From: Paramecium octaurelia
Lineage: Eukaryota > Ciliophora > Oligohymenophorea > Peniculida > Parameciidae
NCBI GenBank assembly: GCA_905182995.1
Contig: CAJJDP010000126.1
Span: forward strand, 1,762-65,761
DNA length: 64,000 bases
Direction of reading: 5' to 3'
Shown here: piece after piece, positions 36,178 through 48,339 of the stretch
Layout of the letters: each line of letters begins with the position of its first letter
Position numbering within the stretch: position 1 is the first letter of the stretch
Translations under genes and position numbers: made by a program
The notes under the pieces: model-generated
Told to the model about the DNA's origin: nothing
Databases searched by the model: none
The model's input: only the letters and a program-made list of their open reading frames with translations

Positions 36178-36928
36178 ATGGATTTTAAATCTCGTTTTAA
36201 GGGAAAGATGACCGTAATGAATAAAGACGGAGTCATAGGAATGGTAAACAAGCCCTCAATTCCCATCGTCAAAAATAACTAATACGCGGCTTCAAAGGAT
36301 GACCTATCTCCGACCTTACAGAATCTCGGTCAATACACTGAGGGAATAAGGGAAACCAAATCTCACATCTTTACTAATATTCAAACATCTCCCAGCAAAA
36401 GGATTTTTACAAATTATACATAAAAGTTTTCAAATGCTGGATCATAAGTTATTAAATAACACCATGTTAAAACAGAGCACCATTATTATTTAGATGATCC
36501 CAAGAGACCGTTAAATCAATTGAGAATGCAATAGGACTTCAATTAGCTGGATATGGATGAATACGAAATTGTTGCTATTCCAAAAAAAATGTTGGGTTAA
36601 CTTCGTCAATAAATGAGTGTTGACAAGTATGGCTTAACGAAAAGTTTTAGAATCGATAAAAAAAGCCCTGTTGAGTACTTTATTTCATTAAGGTAGACTG
36701 TCTCAATTATCCCCTCAAATTACTACAAAATGCACAAGTTATAATTAGACGCCTCTACTGAAAAAGCAGAACACTTTTGATCAAATAGTTAAGCCTTCTC
36801 CGTTTATTAAACAAAGATCTGAGAAGACGGAGAAAAGGAATCAGATCATCTAATAAGCTGGCATTGGAACTTTAAGATACAAGTATTAACTATTTATTAT
36901 ATCCATTAGTTCCTATAGTAAAAGATGA
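36178..36928 (+). CDS. Unknown basic protein, frame break in a 7-A run
   Basis: ATG 36178 opens MDFKSRFKGKMTVMNKDGVI. The reading is clear to RIDKK at 36657; beyond it the natural continuation (ALLSTLFHQGRLSQLSP...QTPLLKKQNTFDQIVKPSPF) lies in the next frame up to TGA 36926-36928. Length is 3n+1. The run of seven A at 36658-36664 is the obvious site: six A would give one continuous protein of about 249 residues. A 27-nt intron-like segment (36890-36916) near the end does not change the frame. No family recognised; the composition (Lys, Ser, Gln, Pro) suggests a cytoskeletal or linker protein. Confidence 0.6.
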
Positions 36929-37101
36929 GTTTTATATTATTATTAATAAATTTTGTTTTAGGAATACTTCATGTTCATTCAAATCACATTAATTTTGATG
37001 ATTGAATGTACTAAATACAATTTTAATATAATAAGCTATTTTTTGTTTAATTATATTTTATATATAATTTGGTATATTAAATTATATTGTATCACAATAT
37101 A

Positions 37102-37797
37102 ATGTCCAAAAGATTAACGATCTCCAAATTTAATCCTTTTAATACCAATGATAACCCCGAATTAGATCGAGTTGAAACCTATAAGACCTTTTATAAAAAG
37201 AGATTTCGAAAGCTCCAAGCAGATGAGAGTCCTCATTAGAAAATTATTCCTCAAAGTATCCTCCTGAAATCTGGATAAATACCATTTAAGAGATCCTTCC
37301 AAAAACCAAAGGAAGATGTCATTGATGTTAAAAAATTGTAATTGTATCCATTAAGAATTAGTTAGATATGTGAATTATGGAGTTATAAATACAACCATGT
37401 GGTGTAGAAGGTCTCAAAACTCAATAATGTGAGTGCTGTCTTGGAAATTTAGAGATAATAATAAAGGAAATCATAAAAATATAAAACTTAAAATTCGTAC
37501 ATACACACTTAACTATATAGATCCGATTAAATTCCTTATAATTCCATCGCTATTTCCGATAAAAGCAAACTGAAAACTACATTGTCAGATTACACTTTAC
37601 CCAAAATAGAATCATTATCTTCCTTTTAAAAGTAAAAAAAAACTAAACGTAGTACTCTATCTCCAGAGAAAGTTCTGACTAGTTCTTAATATCCAAAAAA
37701 TAACTGTATTTCTGACCTCAAGGGAAAACTCAAAGAATTAATTGAAATATGTGATCATGCGTAAGTATTTAGTCCAAACAAGTTTAGTAAGATATGA
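37102..37797 (+). CDS. Unknown basic protein, 231 residues
   Basis: Single exon, ATG 37102 (MSKRLTISKFNPFNTNDNPE), TGA 37795-37797. Strongly basic with many Ser/Tyr/Lys; a central segment ELWSYKYNHVVQKVSKLNNV looks helical. No transmembrane segment and no recognisable domain. Probably intrinsically disordered in large part. Confidence 0.65.
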
Positions 37798-37981
37798 TAT
37801 TCCTTTGATGATTCATTAGCCAAATTTTATATTCTTTTTCGAATACTTAAATTATTAGATTTAATATTTATTCATAACACATGTATTTAATCCAAAGAAA
37901 ATAATCCTGTGGAAATTTGGAAATTAGAGCCGAAAATTTGTATACACAATTAAACCAAATGTATATATTTATATAAATATT

Positions 37982-39031
37982 ATGATTTAAGAAAAATCAA
38001 TTACTAGTAAACATTTTACAGCAAAGGTTTAACACCTGTTTTTTCCGAATGAAGACAATTTCACAAAGTTCTGTAGGAGACTAAAGAAATGTAAATCAAC
38101 ATTTTTGGGCTGCATATATTAATTGACTCATCAGACAATTATTGACATCTTAATTACATTAGCAACATAAGGATGTAGAGTTGACATAATTATGGATTAA
38201 AACTCAGAGGAGTAGGACGAAAGAAAAAAGATAACCATAAATAAATTAATAGTGATGAGTGGATTCAAAGTGAATGTTTCATTGATTGAATCGAAAGGTC
38301 TAATGCATACCAAATATTGCGTTATTGACAATAAAATAACAATACTAGGTAGTGCTAATTGGACATTTCAAGCATTCTCGAATAACTTTGAGCATATAAC
38401 AATAATCAAAGATTCTAATACAGCATAATAATTTACAGAACAATTCAAATTTATCTGGGATTAAGCAAAATAAGCCAAATTCATTGAGTCTTAGGTTGTA
38501 TATCAACCCAATAAAAATTACGTTGAATTTGATTCAAAAAAGAGTAGTTTGCCAAGATTGAGGATATCAAAAAGATAATTTAAAATGAAGTTTCGAAAAT
38601 ATAAACCGAACCATCAACAACAATAAAAGAAAAAACAATAGAAAAAGAAGAAAAAAATACCTCAATTTTAAAAGACACAAGTGGATTAAAATTAGCATTA
38701 ACCCGAAATGGAATGGATGGATGAATAACAAAAAACGTAAACTTTTATATAACACGAGATGAAAGAGTTTTTTGAGAATCTTAAATTAAATGAAGAGAAG
38801 AAATAACCGAATAATGACCAAAATAATGCAAGCAAAAAATTTAAAATTAATTTCATTAAGCAGGATATTAATCCTTGGCAAATTTAATCCTAATTAGTTA
38901 ATCCAAACATTATTTAAAATCCAATACAACGTAATGAACCGTAGAGCAAAGATCAAAATATTATTATTATAGATGAAGAGGATGATGGAGATGTTCAAAT
39001 AATAACCAATTTCTCTAAGGATTTCCAATGA
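37982..39031 (+). CDS. PLD6/Zucchini-like single-HKD phospholipase D family protein
   Basis: Intron-free, 349 residues. Residues 18-150 match the mitochondrial cardiolipin hydrolase/Zucchini fold. They start with LFFPNEDNF and carry the catalytic HKD motif HTKYCVID (His109, Lys111, Asp116) with GSANWTFQAF behind it. Only one HKD is present, as in PLD6, which works as a dimer. In animals this family is the endoribonuclease making piRNA 5' ends, or a cardiolipin hydrolase. The C-terminal 180 residues are a Gln/Lys-rich extension with an acidic end (IIIIDEEDDGD). No clear N-terminal membrane anchor is visible, unlike animal PLD6; an upstream exon is possible. Confidence 0.8.
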
Positions 39032-39091
39032 AATTTGTTTATATTGTAATTTATAATAAAGAAAACAAAATCACATGTTTATAGGGGAGAA

Positions 39092-41022
39092 TCATTTTTT
39101 GAGTGTTCTAAAATTTTAGCTATTTTTATTAGAATGATTAACTAGATATTAATTAATTACTTACCAATCTTAGATGAATGCGGTGAGATTTCTTAAAATT
39201 GTTATTTTTCAGAGTTACTATTATTCATAAATTGTTATATATTAAGTTTAATTTAAATAGGTTATTTTTTAGCTCCTTAAATCTCATTCTATTATTATGA
39301 TTACTAATTATTATGCTCTGAGTGTTGCCTCTATTGATTCTAATGCTTTGTATTATATTAATTCTAAAATTCATTCTAATATTCATTCTTTAATCTAAAA
39401 TCCTCATCATTGTTTCTTATGGGTGAAATCCTTTATTTTTGTTGTTAAGGTTAAAATGTAAATTAAAATTAGTTATTCTATTTTTAATTGAGCATATTCT
39501 CTTAGTAGTTAGATTCATTCTACTACTAAAAATCTATCAAAGGCTTAAAAGAGAATACATTTCTTTCGAAATGACTTTATTCTTAGCTTTAAGTGGTAGG
39601 ACTAACAAGTTTCTCCTTCAATAACTACTGTAAATCAACTTTATGAATATATTAATCTTAAGCTTCATAATCAAAGCTATCTTCATACTCTTGACCAGAA
39701 TGGTTGTCATAAGAATGATTGCTAGCATTATTCATAGAATTCATTGTGTTTTATGAAATGTTTTATTTTGATTTATTTACCTTCTTTTTATATAGTATTG
39801 CAGTTGGACTTTCATGATTTTGACGTGTATATATTTTAGATATTTCTGAATACTTGGTATTTTCGAAGGGTTTATAATACAATTCTCTTTCTTATTCATT
39901 TTGCAATTTCAAAAAATGATCATTTATTTTTAGTTATTCTACACTCTTCGAAGTTTCCTTATTTAATCTCTAGGATGAGATATCAAAGACCTTTTATCCT
40001 TTTTCAAAGGTTAATTTAATATGTTAACCTGAATTTTTGCTTTGTTTCTTTTATTTGACAACAAATTTAAATTTTGGTGAACTAGGTCTTCGTTACTTAT
40101 TTTAATTTTGTAGATCCTCATTTTATTTTTATTAATCCTGTTTTCTTTTATTGATAGAACTAAAGGAGGTGTTTGCTTACTACTATTATTCCTTTTTGAT
40201 TTTGCTTGCGTTAATCAATGTTTAGAATTCCTATTTAATTTATTAGTCCTCAAAACTGGCATCATTTGTGTTTCTGCCGATTTAAGAATAATTCTTGAAG
40301 AGGGTTGGATATTCGCTTTTTTCATTATTTTCAGTTTTCTAAATTATATAGGATGGATATTTGTGAAGCCATCTATTATTGTTATCTTCCAATTTTGGAT
40401 CGCTGGATGTTAAATAAAAGGATTGATTTTTAGACTCAAGGTTTCTGGAACTATGGGGACCGGACAATAAGTTGGATTGAAATTTGCTATTAAAAATTTA
40501 GTTCGACAATAACCCATTTGGTTAGATCTTAGGTTTACAAATAAACTCATACATTTTGAATTCCCTTCTTTTAATTATGACTAAATAGTGTCAATTCGCA
40601 ATTCTTATCTAATTATATTGATTCGAATGCTAAGCTTAAATTAAGATCAGTCTATTACATCTGAACTTCTAGAAATCCAAATCAGAGAAACTGATATTCT
40701 TCAACAAACCCATTTCTTGAAAGAAGCCATCTTTTTTCATCTTAAAAAGTTGATTATTTTTCTTATTTTAATCTAGAGTTTTCCTAATTTAATTTGAGAA
40801 CAATATACCCATTCTGATTGACATTAGTTTGTTATTGCTATTCATATTCATCAATTGCAAAAGTCAATTTCAAATTGGAAATCATCGTTAACTTTGAAAT
40901 AATTTATTTGGTATTACATTCTAATCCATTAAAATTGGGATTTAATTTAAACATTGAGAAATTTCTTTCATCTCTTTCACTCCTTCATCATAAATGATTA
41001 AACTCTATTCTATTTGTTCCAT
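39092..41022 (-). CDS. Gln/Asn-rich unknown protein, one unresolved in-frame TGA
   Basis: ATG 41022 (MEQIEQSLIIYDEGVKEMKE), TGA 39092-39094. With introns 40892-40917 (26 nt), 40528-40552 (25 nt) and 39142-39164 (23 nt) the coding length is exactly 619 codons. One TGA at 40682-40684 interrupts it, and I cannot place an intron over it. In the region 40560-40860 a second frame also reads convincingly (KMKKDGFFQEMGLLKNISFS), so one or two indels are the alternative. The C-terminal half is long Gln/Asn/Ser-rich disordered sequence. No domain recognised. Confidence 0.55.
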
Positions 41023-41283
41023 GATTAAATTTAAACAAAAATTCTTAAATATAATATTTAGAATGAATTCAAATATATTTGATATACATAAAAGAAGTGT
41101 ATATATTTTAGATAAATAATATGTTATTGTTGTTTATAATTATTGTTGCATACTATCAAGCAATAGTTTTATAAATTTATTGAGTTAAGACTTAATGATG
41201 AAAATGAAATATTAGTTTCCATTTTATGTGAAATAAATTTGTAGAGAAAGAACTTATAAAATAATAATTTTATTTATTTTATA

Positions 41284-43365
41284 TCAATCAAATCTGATAC
41301 GTCTTAAATTTGCAGCCAATACAGAATCATCAGCTTGAATAATCTCAAACTTTTTTTGAATAAAAGAAAATTGGATTTCCTCTAAACAATCCTAACTCTA
41401 TGAGAATTAAACAGTTTTTCCTTTATAAACTTCCTCATCAAATCCTTAGACCACAATACCAGGAGGAATCTTGATTGATTTAACTTGACTGATCTTTTCC
41501 TAAAAAGATATCGAAATAGATGATTACTCTTGCTAGTGATGGAGTGTCTCTACAGATTTCAAATTTGGTTCCCTTGAATCCACATTCAGTATACAATTCA
41601 ACACAATCTTCTTTCAATTCATAAAGGATTTGGAATTCTCTGAAACCCCATGATTCATCATCAGCAGCTTAATCCAAGGTAGAAGTTAAGACAACGTTGG
41701 CAGTAGGATTAGTGTGTTCAAGAATGACATCAACATTGAAGAAGTAAGTCATCCAAGTACTTTAAGGAGCTCCGCAGATTTTGGCTTATCCTGGAGTACT
41801 GAATCCGAATGATCTTTCAAAGACGACCTTGCCATCAACAAAGAGTTAGAATTTCTCATCATCCCATGAATCTATCTTCCAGAATTAGAATTATATTCTG
41901 AGTCTTGAATGTTTGGGAAGATTGAAATTTCTCTCAGCCTTGCCCTTGACACCAAATCTTTGATAACCACCGAACAATTTCTTTTATCCACATGTTGAAA
42001 ATGGATTTTAATTTTGGAATACATTTGATGGAACCCAATCATACAATCCTTAGAAGTCTTATTCATCATTAAAGAAGAATCTGTTCAATGTCATCCACTT
42101 AACTAATCAATTTATATATCTATTTAATTACTTCCTTCTTTGCATTCACCATTGACAAGATCGAAACCTTATCCACATGAAGTACAATCAGATTTAGCTG
42201 GTCCAGTGCAACCTGTGCATCCTTTGAAACATTGAGCAGCAAATAATTAGAAATCTCTGACTCCCCAGGATTCATTCTCAGGTGGTTCATCCAATGTAGA
42301 CTTCATTAAGACCTTGACTTCAGGAAATTTGTGAGGGACATTTATTTCAATGTTGACAATCTTTTCAGCCCATCCTTCTCCTTATTTAGCACCTGTATCA
42401 ACACCACAGAGATCAACTCCTTCATTATAGGCAAAGGCTTATCTGAATTTCTCTTAATCATCAATTTCCATTAAGAACAACTCGTTATCCCAAGAATCAA
42501 TCTTCCACATTTATACCTTAACCTTGACTTAATAGTGTGGTGGCAAATTAGTGAATCTCTTCCATAAATTGGCTTTTCTTCCTAATTTCCCATAACCACC
42601 AAAGAGTTAGACTCCTGCACATTCATTTCCTTCAGGCTTTCCTTCTCCGTCTAATGTCCATCCTTCTAATGAAATTTGCTTATTCCAATTAGTAGCTACG
42701 TTTGTCCAAAAGAAACAATTGTCTGGTTTATTATCTGAACATACTGCACATTCTGGATGACATCTTTAGAATGATAATTTGAAATCTCTGAATGCCCATG
42801 ATTCCTATTATAATGATATATGATTGTCCTTACATTCAAAGCATCTTCATCCAAATTGGATGTCAATACTATGCTCACTGTTGGTGAATTGTGTGGAACT
42901 TCAAACTCAATGTTATAAAAGGCTTCTTTCCAATCGTTTGCTGCTCCACATAAATTAGCTCCTTCAGAATAGTGCCATTTTGCTTGCCAAATGAAACCAT
43001 CAACCAAAACATACATGATTTCGTTATCCCAACTATCAATTCTATTGTTTTAGTTATTTAATCAATATTACTTCCACAATTGTACATTGATCTTTAATTT
43101 ATAATGAGGTGGAAGTGCTAATTATTTTAATGCTGTTGCTCCTTTACCAAAGGCTCCATATCCACCAACCAAACTGACTTTGTCACATTTGCTAAAAGTG
43201 TTTCCTTTAAATGCTTTCTTTACAACCCAGCCTAATTATTTATCATGTAAGATTACCATCCAAGTCATTTATTTCAGCTGATGTAAATGCTGTATAATGG
43301 GTTACCCAAGGATCCTATGCTAATAAGATCTGCACACTCAACAATACAAGTAGGATTGTCTTCAT
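41284..43365 (-). CDS. Secreted protein of four tandem ~150-180-residue repeats
   Basis: 646 residues after removing five introns (43232-43256, 43042-43071, 42805-42833, 42103-42131, 41500-41527). Signal peptide MKTILLVLLSVQILLA. Four repeats share the blocks FGGYGKLGRKA, LPPHYQVKVKVQMWKIDSWD and ESWGVRDFQL. A short Cys-rich insert (CFKGCTGCTGPAKSDCTSCG) sits between repeats 2 and 4, and a Cys-containing tail ends the protein. The repeats look like a beta-sandwich module (Trp, Asp-Ser-Trp-Asp). I do not recognise the family; extracellular or vesicular location follows from the signal peptide and lack of a membrane anchor. Confidence 0.75.
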
Positions 43366-43579
43366 ATTATATTAATATTAATGCTAATCGTCAATTCCCT
43401 TAAAAACGAATACTTTATAATTTATATTATCCAATATATATATAAATTCTGTTTGCATCTTCCCTTTCTTTTGTCTCCACTCTCAAGAAACCACTCTCTT
43501 ATCCAATTATAATTCACAAAGAATTAAAATAAATATGATTTCTATATATTAAACTGTCAATTGACACTTTATTCTCTTC

Positions 43580-44587
43580 TCAGAACTCAAAAATATCGTC
43601 ACTATTCATTCCCAATGACTAGAAATTTGTTCTAGCCAATGAATTCATCATAGGAGGTCCACAAGTCAAAGCCAATGTCTGACTATCCAATTTACCAAAT
43701 GCCTGTTCAGTCATATCTCTTGTGACAAATCCAGAAAAGCCTATCCACTACGCTGGAGGCTAATCATAAATTAACAACCATATTTACATTGTCCAAAGTC
43801 AAGTGCAGAGTCAACTTTTTCAAAGAGGCAAATGCCTTCAACTAATTGTACAACAAAATGTCTGACTATCATGATAGAATAAATAATTAATACTTCAGAT
43901 TTATTGGCAAAAAGCAATGCTAACTGAGTTCTATCATTATTATTCTTAACCACAGCTTGAATGATCTAATACATAGGGGTTATTCCAGATCCACCAGCAA
44001 TCATCACGATTCTTTTATATTTCTTTCTATATAATTATGGCATTTTATTGATCTAAACATTTCCGTAGCCCAAATACATCAATCGACCTCCAGGACCAGT
44101 AATGTGAATAGATTCTCCTGGCTGAAAATATCAAATAATTTTACATTCATATTTTCAATCCAAGAAGTTAATTTACCTCCATCAGGAAATTTAGGATGCT
44201 CATTTGCTCTATAGATCTTAATCAATAGATCGAAATTGCCCTTCTAGTCAACTGGACTAGTTGGAGTGTACTTCCTCTCCACCAACTCCCCTTCTGGATA
44301 CTCCTTTGTTTTTATTTGCTCACTTTTAAATTAATGAAATTATATTACTGTAAGATGATGTGCTATCCGACTTCGATTCCCAATGCGTGTTTCTTAGATG
44401 GAAGAGCAAATTTAAAATTATATGTGTCATGACTCAATTTGGTTTTCTCTATCAATTAGCAATTTAAATATTCCCGCTTATGCTTGGGCTCTAAGGCACT
44501 CGGAGCCTTGGGACTAATAAGGCTTGTCCATATTAATTTGATCAAGGCTACAACAAGGAGGGCAGCAAAAATATAAATATAAATCAT
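43580..44587 (-). CDS. NADH-cytochrome b5 reductase
   Basis: 300 residues; introns 44323-44348, 44122-44144, 43866-43893 and 43760-43787. An N-terminal hydrophobic anchor (MIYIYIFAALLVVALIKLIW) is followed by the FAD domain with RKYTPTSP and GGKLTSWIENM. The flavin/NADH region has GPGGRLMYLG, the NADH-binding GGSGITPMYQII, and the C-terminal CGPPMM motif. All key motifs of the CYB5R family are present, so an active membrane-bound enzyme passing electrons from NADH to cytochrome b5 (fatty-acid desaturation, sterol metabolism) is likely. Its start codon lies only 19 bp beyond the stop of the upstream coiled-coil gene. Confidence 0.92.
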
Positions 44588-44606
44588 TTAATAATATTTA
44601 AGTCAA

Positions 44607-46671
44607 TCAAATATAAGATTTAATTTTTGCTTATAGTTAAGGCACACTATAAGGAGAGACCTTAGAGGCCGATTGTTGAACTGCACTAGTTGGATTGTAC
44701 TGAGAGTAGGATTGTTGCTGATAGGTCTAATGAGTTTGTCTGGCTTTGTTTTCATTCTCCAGTCTCCTTTGCAGATCTTGATTTTTATTTTCAATTTCGG
44801 CCATTTCATGACGATGTCTTATAATCATTTCATTAATTTCTTTCTCCTTATTAAACACCTTCTCTTCCAAAAACGATCTTTCCCTATCAAACATCGATTT
44901 CACTTCCTGAACATACAACTCAGTTTATTAAATCTATTTAAGTAACTACTTATTTTCTGCACTTAATCTATATATTAAATCAAATAAATCAATACCTGTT
45001 ATTCTCCTCCTATAGTTATCTGACTTAATTATCCAACTTCGATAATTGTTCCATAGACACTTTGGCATTAGGATCTTCAGCTTATAACTTCATAATTTTG
45101 AGATCTGACAATATACCATTGGGGTCTTTTCTCACCTTCCACTTAAGTTTATCATTCTCACATTATAATTACTCATTTTCTACTTCCCTTAACTTCAGTC
45201 TCTTCCTCAAGTCCTCAGATTCAGAACACAACACCTTCATCTATTCATATTATAATTTATATTAATCTCTCTCAGACTTAGCATCTTTAACTAATTGTTG
45301 CATCTATGCCAATTCCTCATCGTATATCTCCTTCTGATTTGTCAGTTTCTAAATCTTTTCCTTTAAACCACTCAAATTTTCTGACTGATCCTTCTTTCTA
45401 AACTCTAAGTCGTTCTCTATAGTAATTTTCTAATTCTCCAAACTATTATACGCTGCTAATAAACTTTTGTGCTTCTCATTCACTTCCTTATACAAAGCAT
45501 TTATTTAATTGAGATCAATACTCAATTATTGATTCAATTTCTCTAATCTTTCAATTGTACCATCTTTCTCTAAAATAGCCAATTTGTCTTAGGCTGCTAC
45601 CTAAGTCTGCTAGAGATTAATTTTCTGTAATCTTCCAACTTCGGATTCAAACTACTTTAGATTCTGTTCAAATGTATCTTTGGCTTTGTTGAGATAATTA
45701 TTCTTATTTTCAAGTTCTGCACATAGAAATTTAGACTCCTATAATTAATCCTTAACAATTAATAATTCAGATCTAGAGGCTTGTTTTAGATCATATAGTT
45801 ATTTATCCAATTATTCTATCTGTCTTTTGGACTGATTTAATTATTGATTCAAGTTTTTAATTTCTTATTGCAGCATATCGTTTATACTTTACAGCTTGAT
45901 GTTCTCTGTAATTAATTTGCTTTTTTCGATATTCTATTCATTCAATTACACTTATAATTATTAGGCAGATTCTTAATTTTTCAATATAATCTCCTCATAT
46001 TTATTAGCAATTTCTCTTTCCTTTGAGTGTTTTCTACAAGAATGACCATGACTTCCCTTCTCTCTTCTGCTCTCATCATACCCACTTGAAGATTCGCTTT
46101 CAGATAATACTAACTTTTGATTTTGGTTTACTCTTTCTTTCTCCTAAACCTACTGTTGATTAAATGTGATTGGCTATGGTTTTTATGGCAAATCTTAGAA
46201 GTTACTTTTCTTTGATTCCTAATTTTCCTTTGGTAATGGTTTTTTATCTGGAATTACTGCTATTGGCTTTTCTTATTTAGGATTCATTTTTTATTAAGGT
46301 TTATCAACTTTGCTCTCCTTCTTGGAGGCTCTACTCTAATTTTCAGGTTGGGGTGTTTTCATTTCATTTTATTTTTATTATAGTTATAGGATTGGTTTTT
46401 CATCTTTTTTATTTTCAACCGATTTTTGTCTATCCATTTCTGCAGAAGTTTTAATGGTATCTGCAAATTACACATTTTTCTTTGATGAACCCCTTTACTT
46501 TAACATCTCATCATCTAGAGGCTTTTTGAGTGCAGATTCAAATTATTTAAAGGTTTCATTTGCATTCTAAACTAATTTAAATGCTTCTTTCTAAGGGTCT
46601 TAGGCATTTTGAACATCTTTGCTTACCTATTCTAGTAATTCCTTTTTTAATTTGTCCTTATTCTTTGACAT
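44607..46671 (-). CDS. Coiled-coil protein, 678 residues
   Basis: ATG 46671 (MSKNKDKLKKELLEQ), TGA 44607-44609, one intron 44968-44995 (28 nt). Residues 1-210 are charged and Pro/Lys-rich (low complexity). From about 220 (NKYEEIILKNQESAQ) to 640 there is an almost continuous coiled coil with Leu heptads, many Gln by TAA/TAG. The tail is Ser/Gln-rich. No motor or membrane domain. Structural or basal-body type role is a guess only. Confidence 0.75.
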
Positions 46672-46748
46672 CGGATTAACGTATATGTTTAATTATATGA
46701 ACTAATATAATAATAGCAAAATTTAGCAATAAATTATTGATCATTGAA

Positions 46749-47666
46749 TCAACCTTCTTCGAGGAATCTACGAATTTATCTTGATTCTTTGTTAAATAAA
46801 TTGTATTCAATCATCTTATCAAAATCAATATAGTATTTTGAAGTATTCCTCATTACATTTAGAGTATTTGATTTTGTCGAGTTTTTGCAATATTTTTCGT
46901 ATGCTTTCTCAAGTGCATCTGTATTCTCTTGATCATAGTTATTCCATTCATAAGATTTTGGTTACAATTAATACTACCACACTATTATCTTTAAGGCTCC
47001 TCTACTAATAGGTTTTTTAGGTATTTCCTAGTAGGGCTTTTAAATGTTTCTCCTTTAAATATGATTGATAGTTAGGGTATTTGTATTTTCAAGAGTGCCT
47101 TCTTTCAGATCAATTATAAATCTATGTTTTTGCAAAGTGAATTCATAAATGGATTAACCAGTCTAACAAGCATTCTAGTAGAAATTTTCAATCATATCAC
47201 TGATTTATTATTATAAAGGTCTGAATTAGCCATTTCTCTATTCATACCAATGGTATTATGTATATTATAATTAATTGTTTGATGTTTATGGTGACATTTA
47301 CACTTTATTGTTGTTTTATTTAAGTAATGTTTTACCGAAAGGAACTTTACAATAAATTTGTCTGGATTTTCCATTAAGAGTATTGATTAATCTCATCTTT
47401 TTTAGGTCAATGCAATGTCCACCAGTTTCTGCAAAGCGCACGCAAATGAGGTCCATCTCATCATCAATACCTTTTAGAACTGACAAACTTAGTTCATCAC
47501 TTAATTATTTGACTGTTGTAGGTGTTATTTCAATATAAAATTCCTATAACTTCTTAGAAATGACTTTTGTTGATATTTATGCTTATTTCTTATATTCTTT
47601 ATTATTTGGATCGGCTTAGGGAGAATAATTTTATTAATATTTTGGGTTGGAACGTGCTTTTTTCAT
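46749..47666 (-). CDS. Protein with two WWE domains
   Basis: Intron-free, 305 residues. Two WWE-type modules are visible: one around YHWYEQRNGQFRPLQQQISD...YEFTLQKHRFIIDLKEGT and a second around VWQYQLQPKSYEWNNYD...YYIDFDKMIEYN. WWE domains bind poly(ADP-ribose)/iso-ADP-ribose and usually occur with PARP or ubiquitin-ligase domains. Neither is present here; the N-terminal 100 residues (IEITPTTVKQLSDEL...GGHCIDLKKMRL) may hold a third diverged module. Likely a reader of ADP-ribosylation. Confidence 0.72.
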
Positions 47667-48339
47667 TTTCAGAATAAATAGTTAATAAAGTTAAATTAAT
47701 AAATTTCATTTTAAGAATCAATTAAATATAATTAATTTTATTCAATTTCATTTTGAGTATGATCGATATAACTTGAAAGATAGTTCTTGATTTATTCTTG
47801 TGATAGATAGACGCTAGAAGAGGTGTTGTACAATGAAAAAATATTCCTAACTAAAAGTAGAGTTAGTATTGTTTTTGAGTTTTTGAGAATATCAGGGCTC
47901 AAAAAATATTGATATTAGTTTTTGTAGCATAGATGTTATAATTAAGGTCTGGCTTTCTTGCCAAATGCTTTATAAATAGAAAATTTAATAATAAATATCC
48001 TTAAACTTGTATTGTTTAAAATATATTGTTTAGAGATGAGTGAAATTTATTTAAATTGTAATTGAGTGTCTTACCCAATGATACAGATATTAATACCCTT
48101 ATTTATCAAGATTGCATTGAAATTAACTACAAATTATAAACGGTTTGAAAATTTGTGAATAAGTTCATTAAAATTATCAAAAAAAATGTCTTGTAAACCA
48201 AAAGATGTTCAATTTTTAAAAAGAAGAAAGGTTAAAATGTAAGAATGAGATTTAATGCAGAGAATTTAAAAGTACAAGATTACGATGACAGTTTTGACAT
48301 AGGATAATCCATAACTACATATATTATCTTATTAAAAGG
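47667..48339. other. Intergenic region
   Basis: AT-rich, nothing firm. A short frame at 48190-48245 (MSCKPKDVQFLKRRK) may be chance or a 5' exon of the next gene. Confidence 0.4.
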
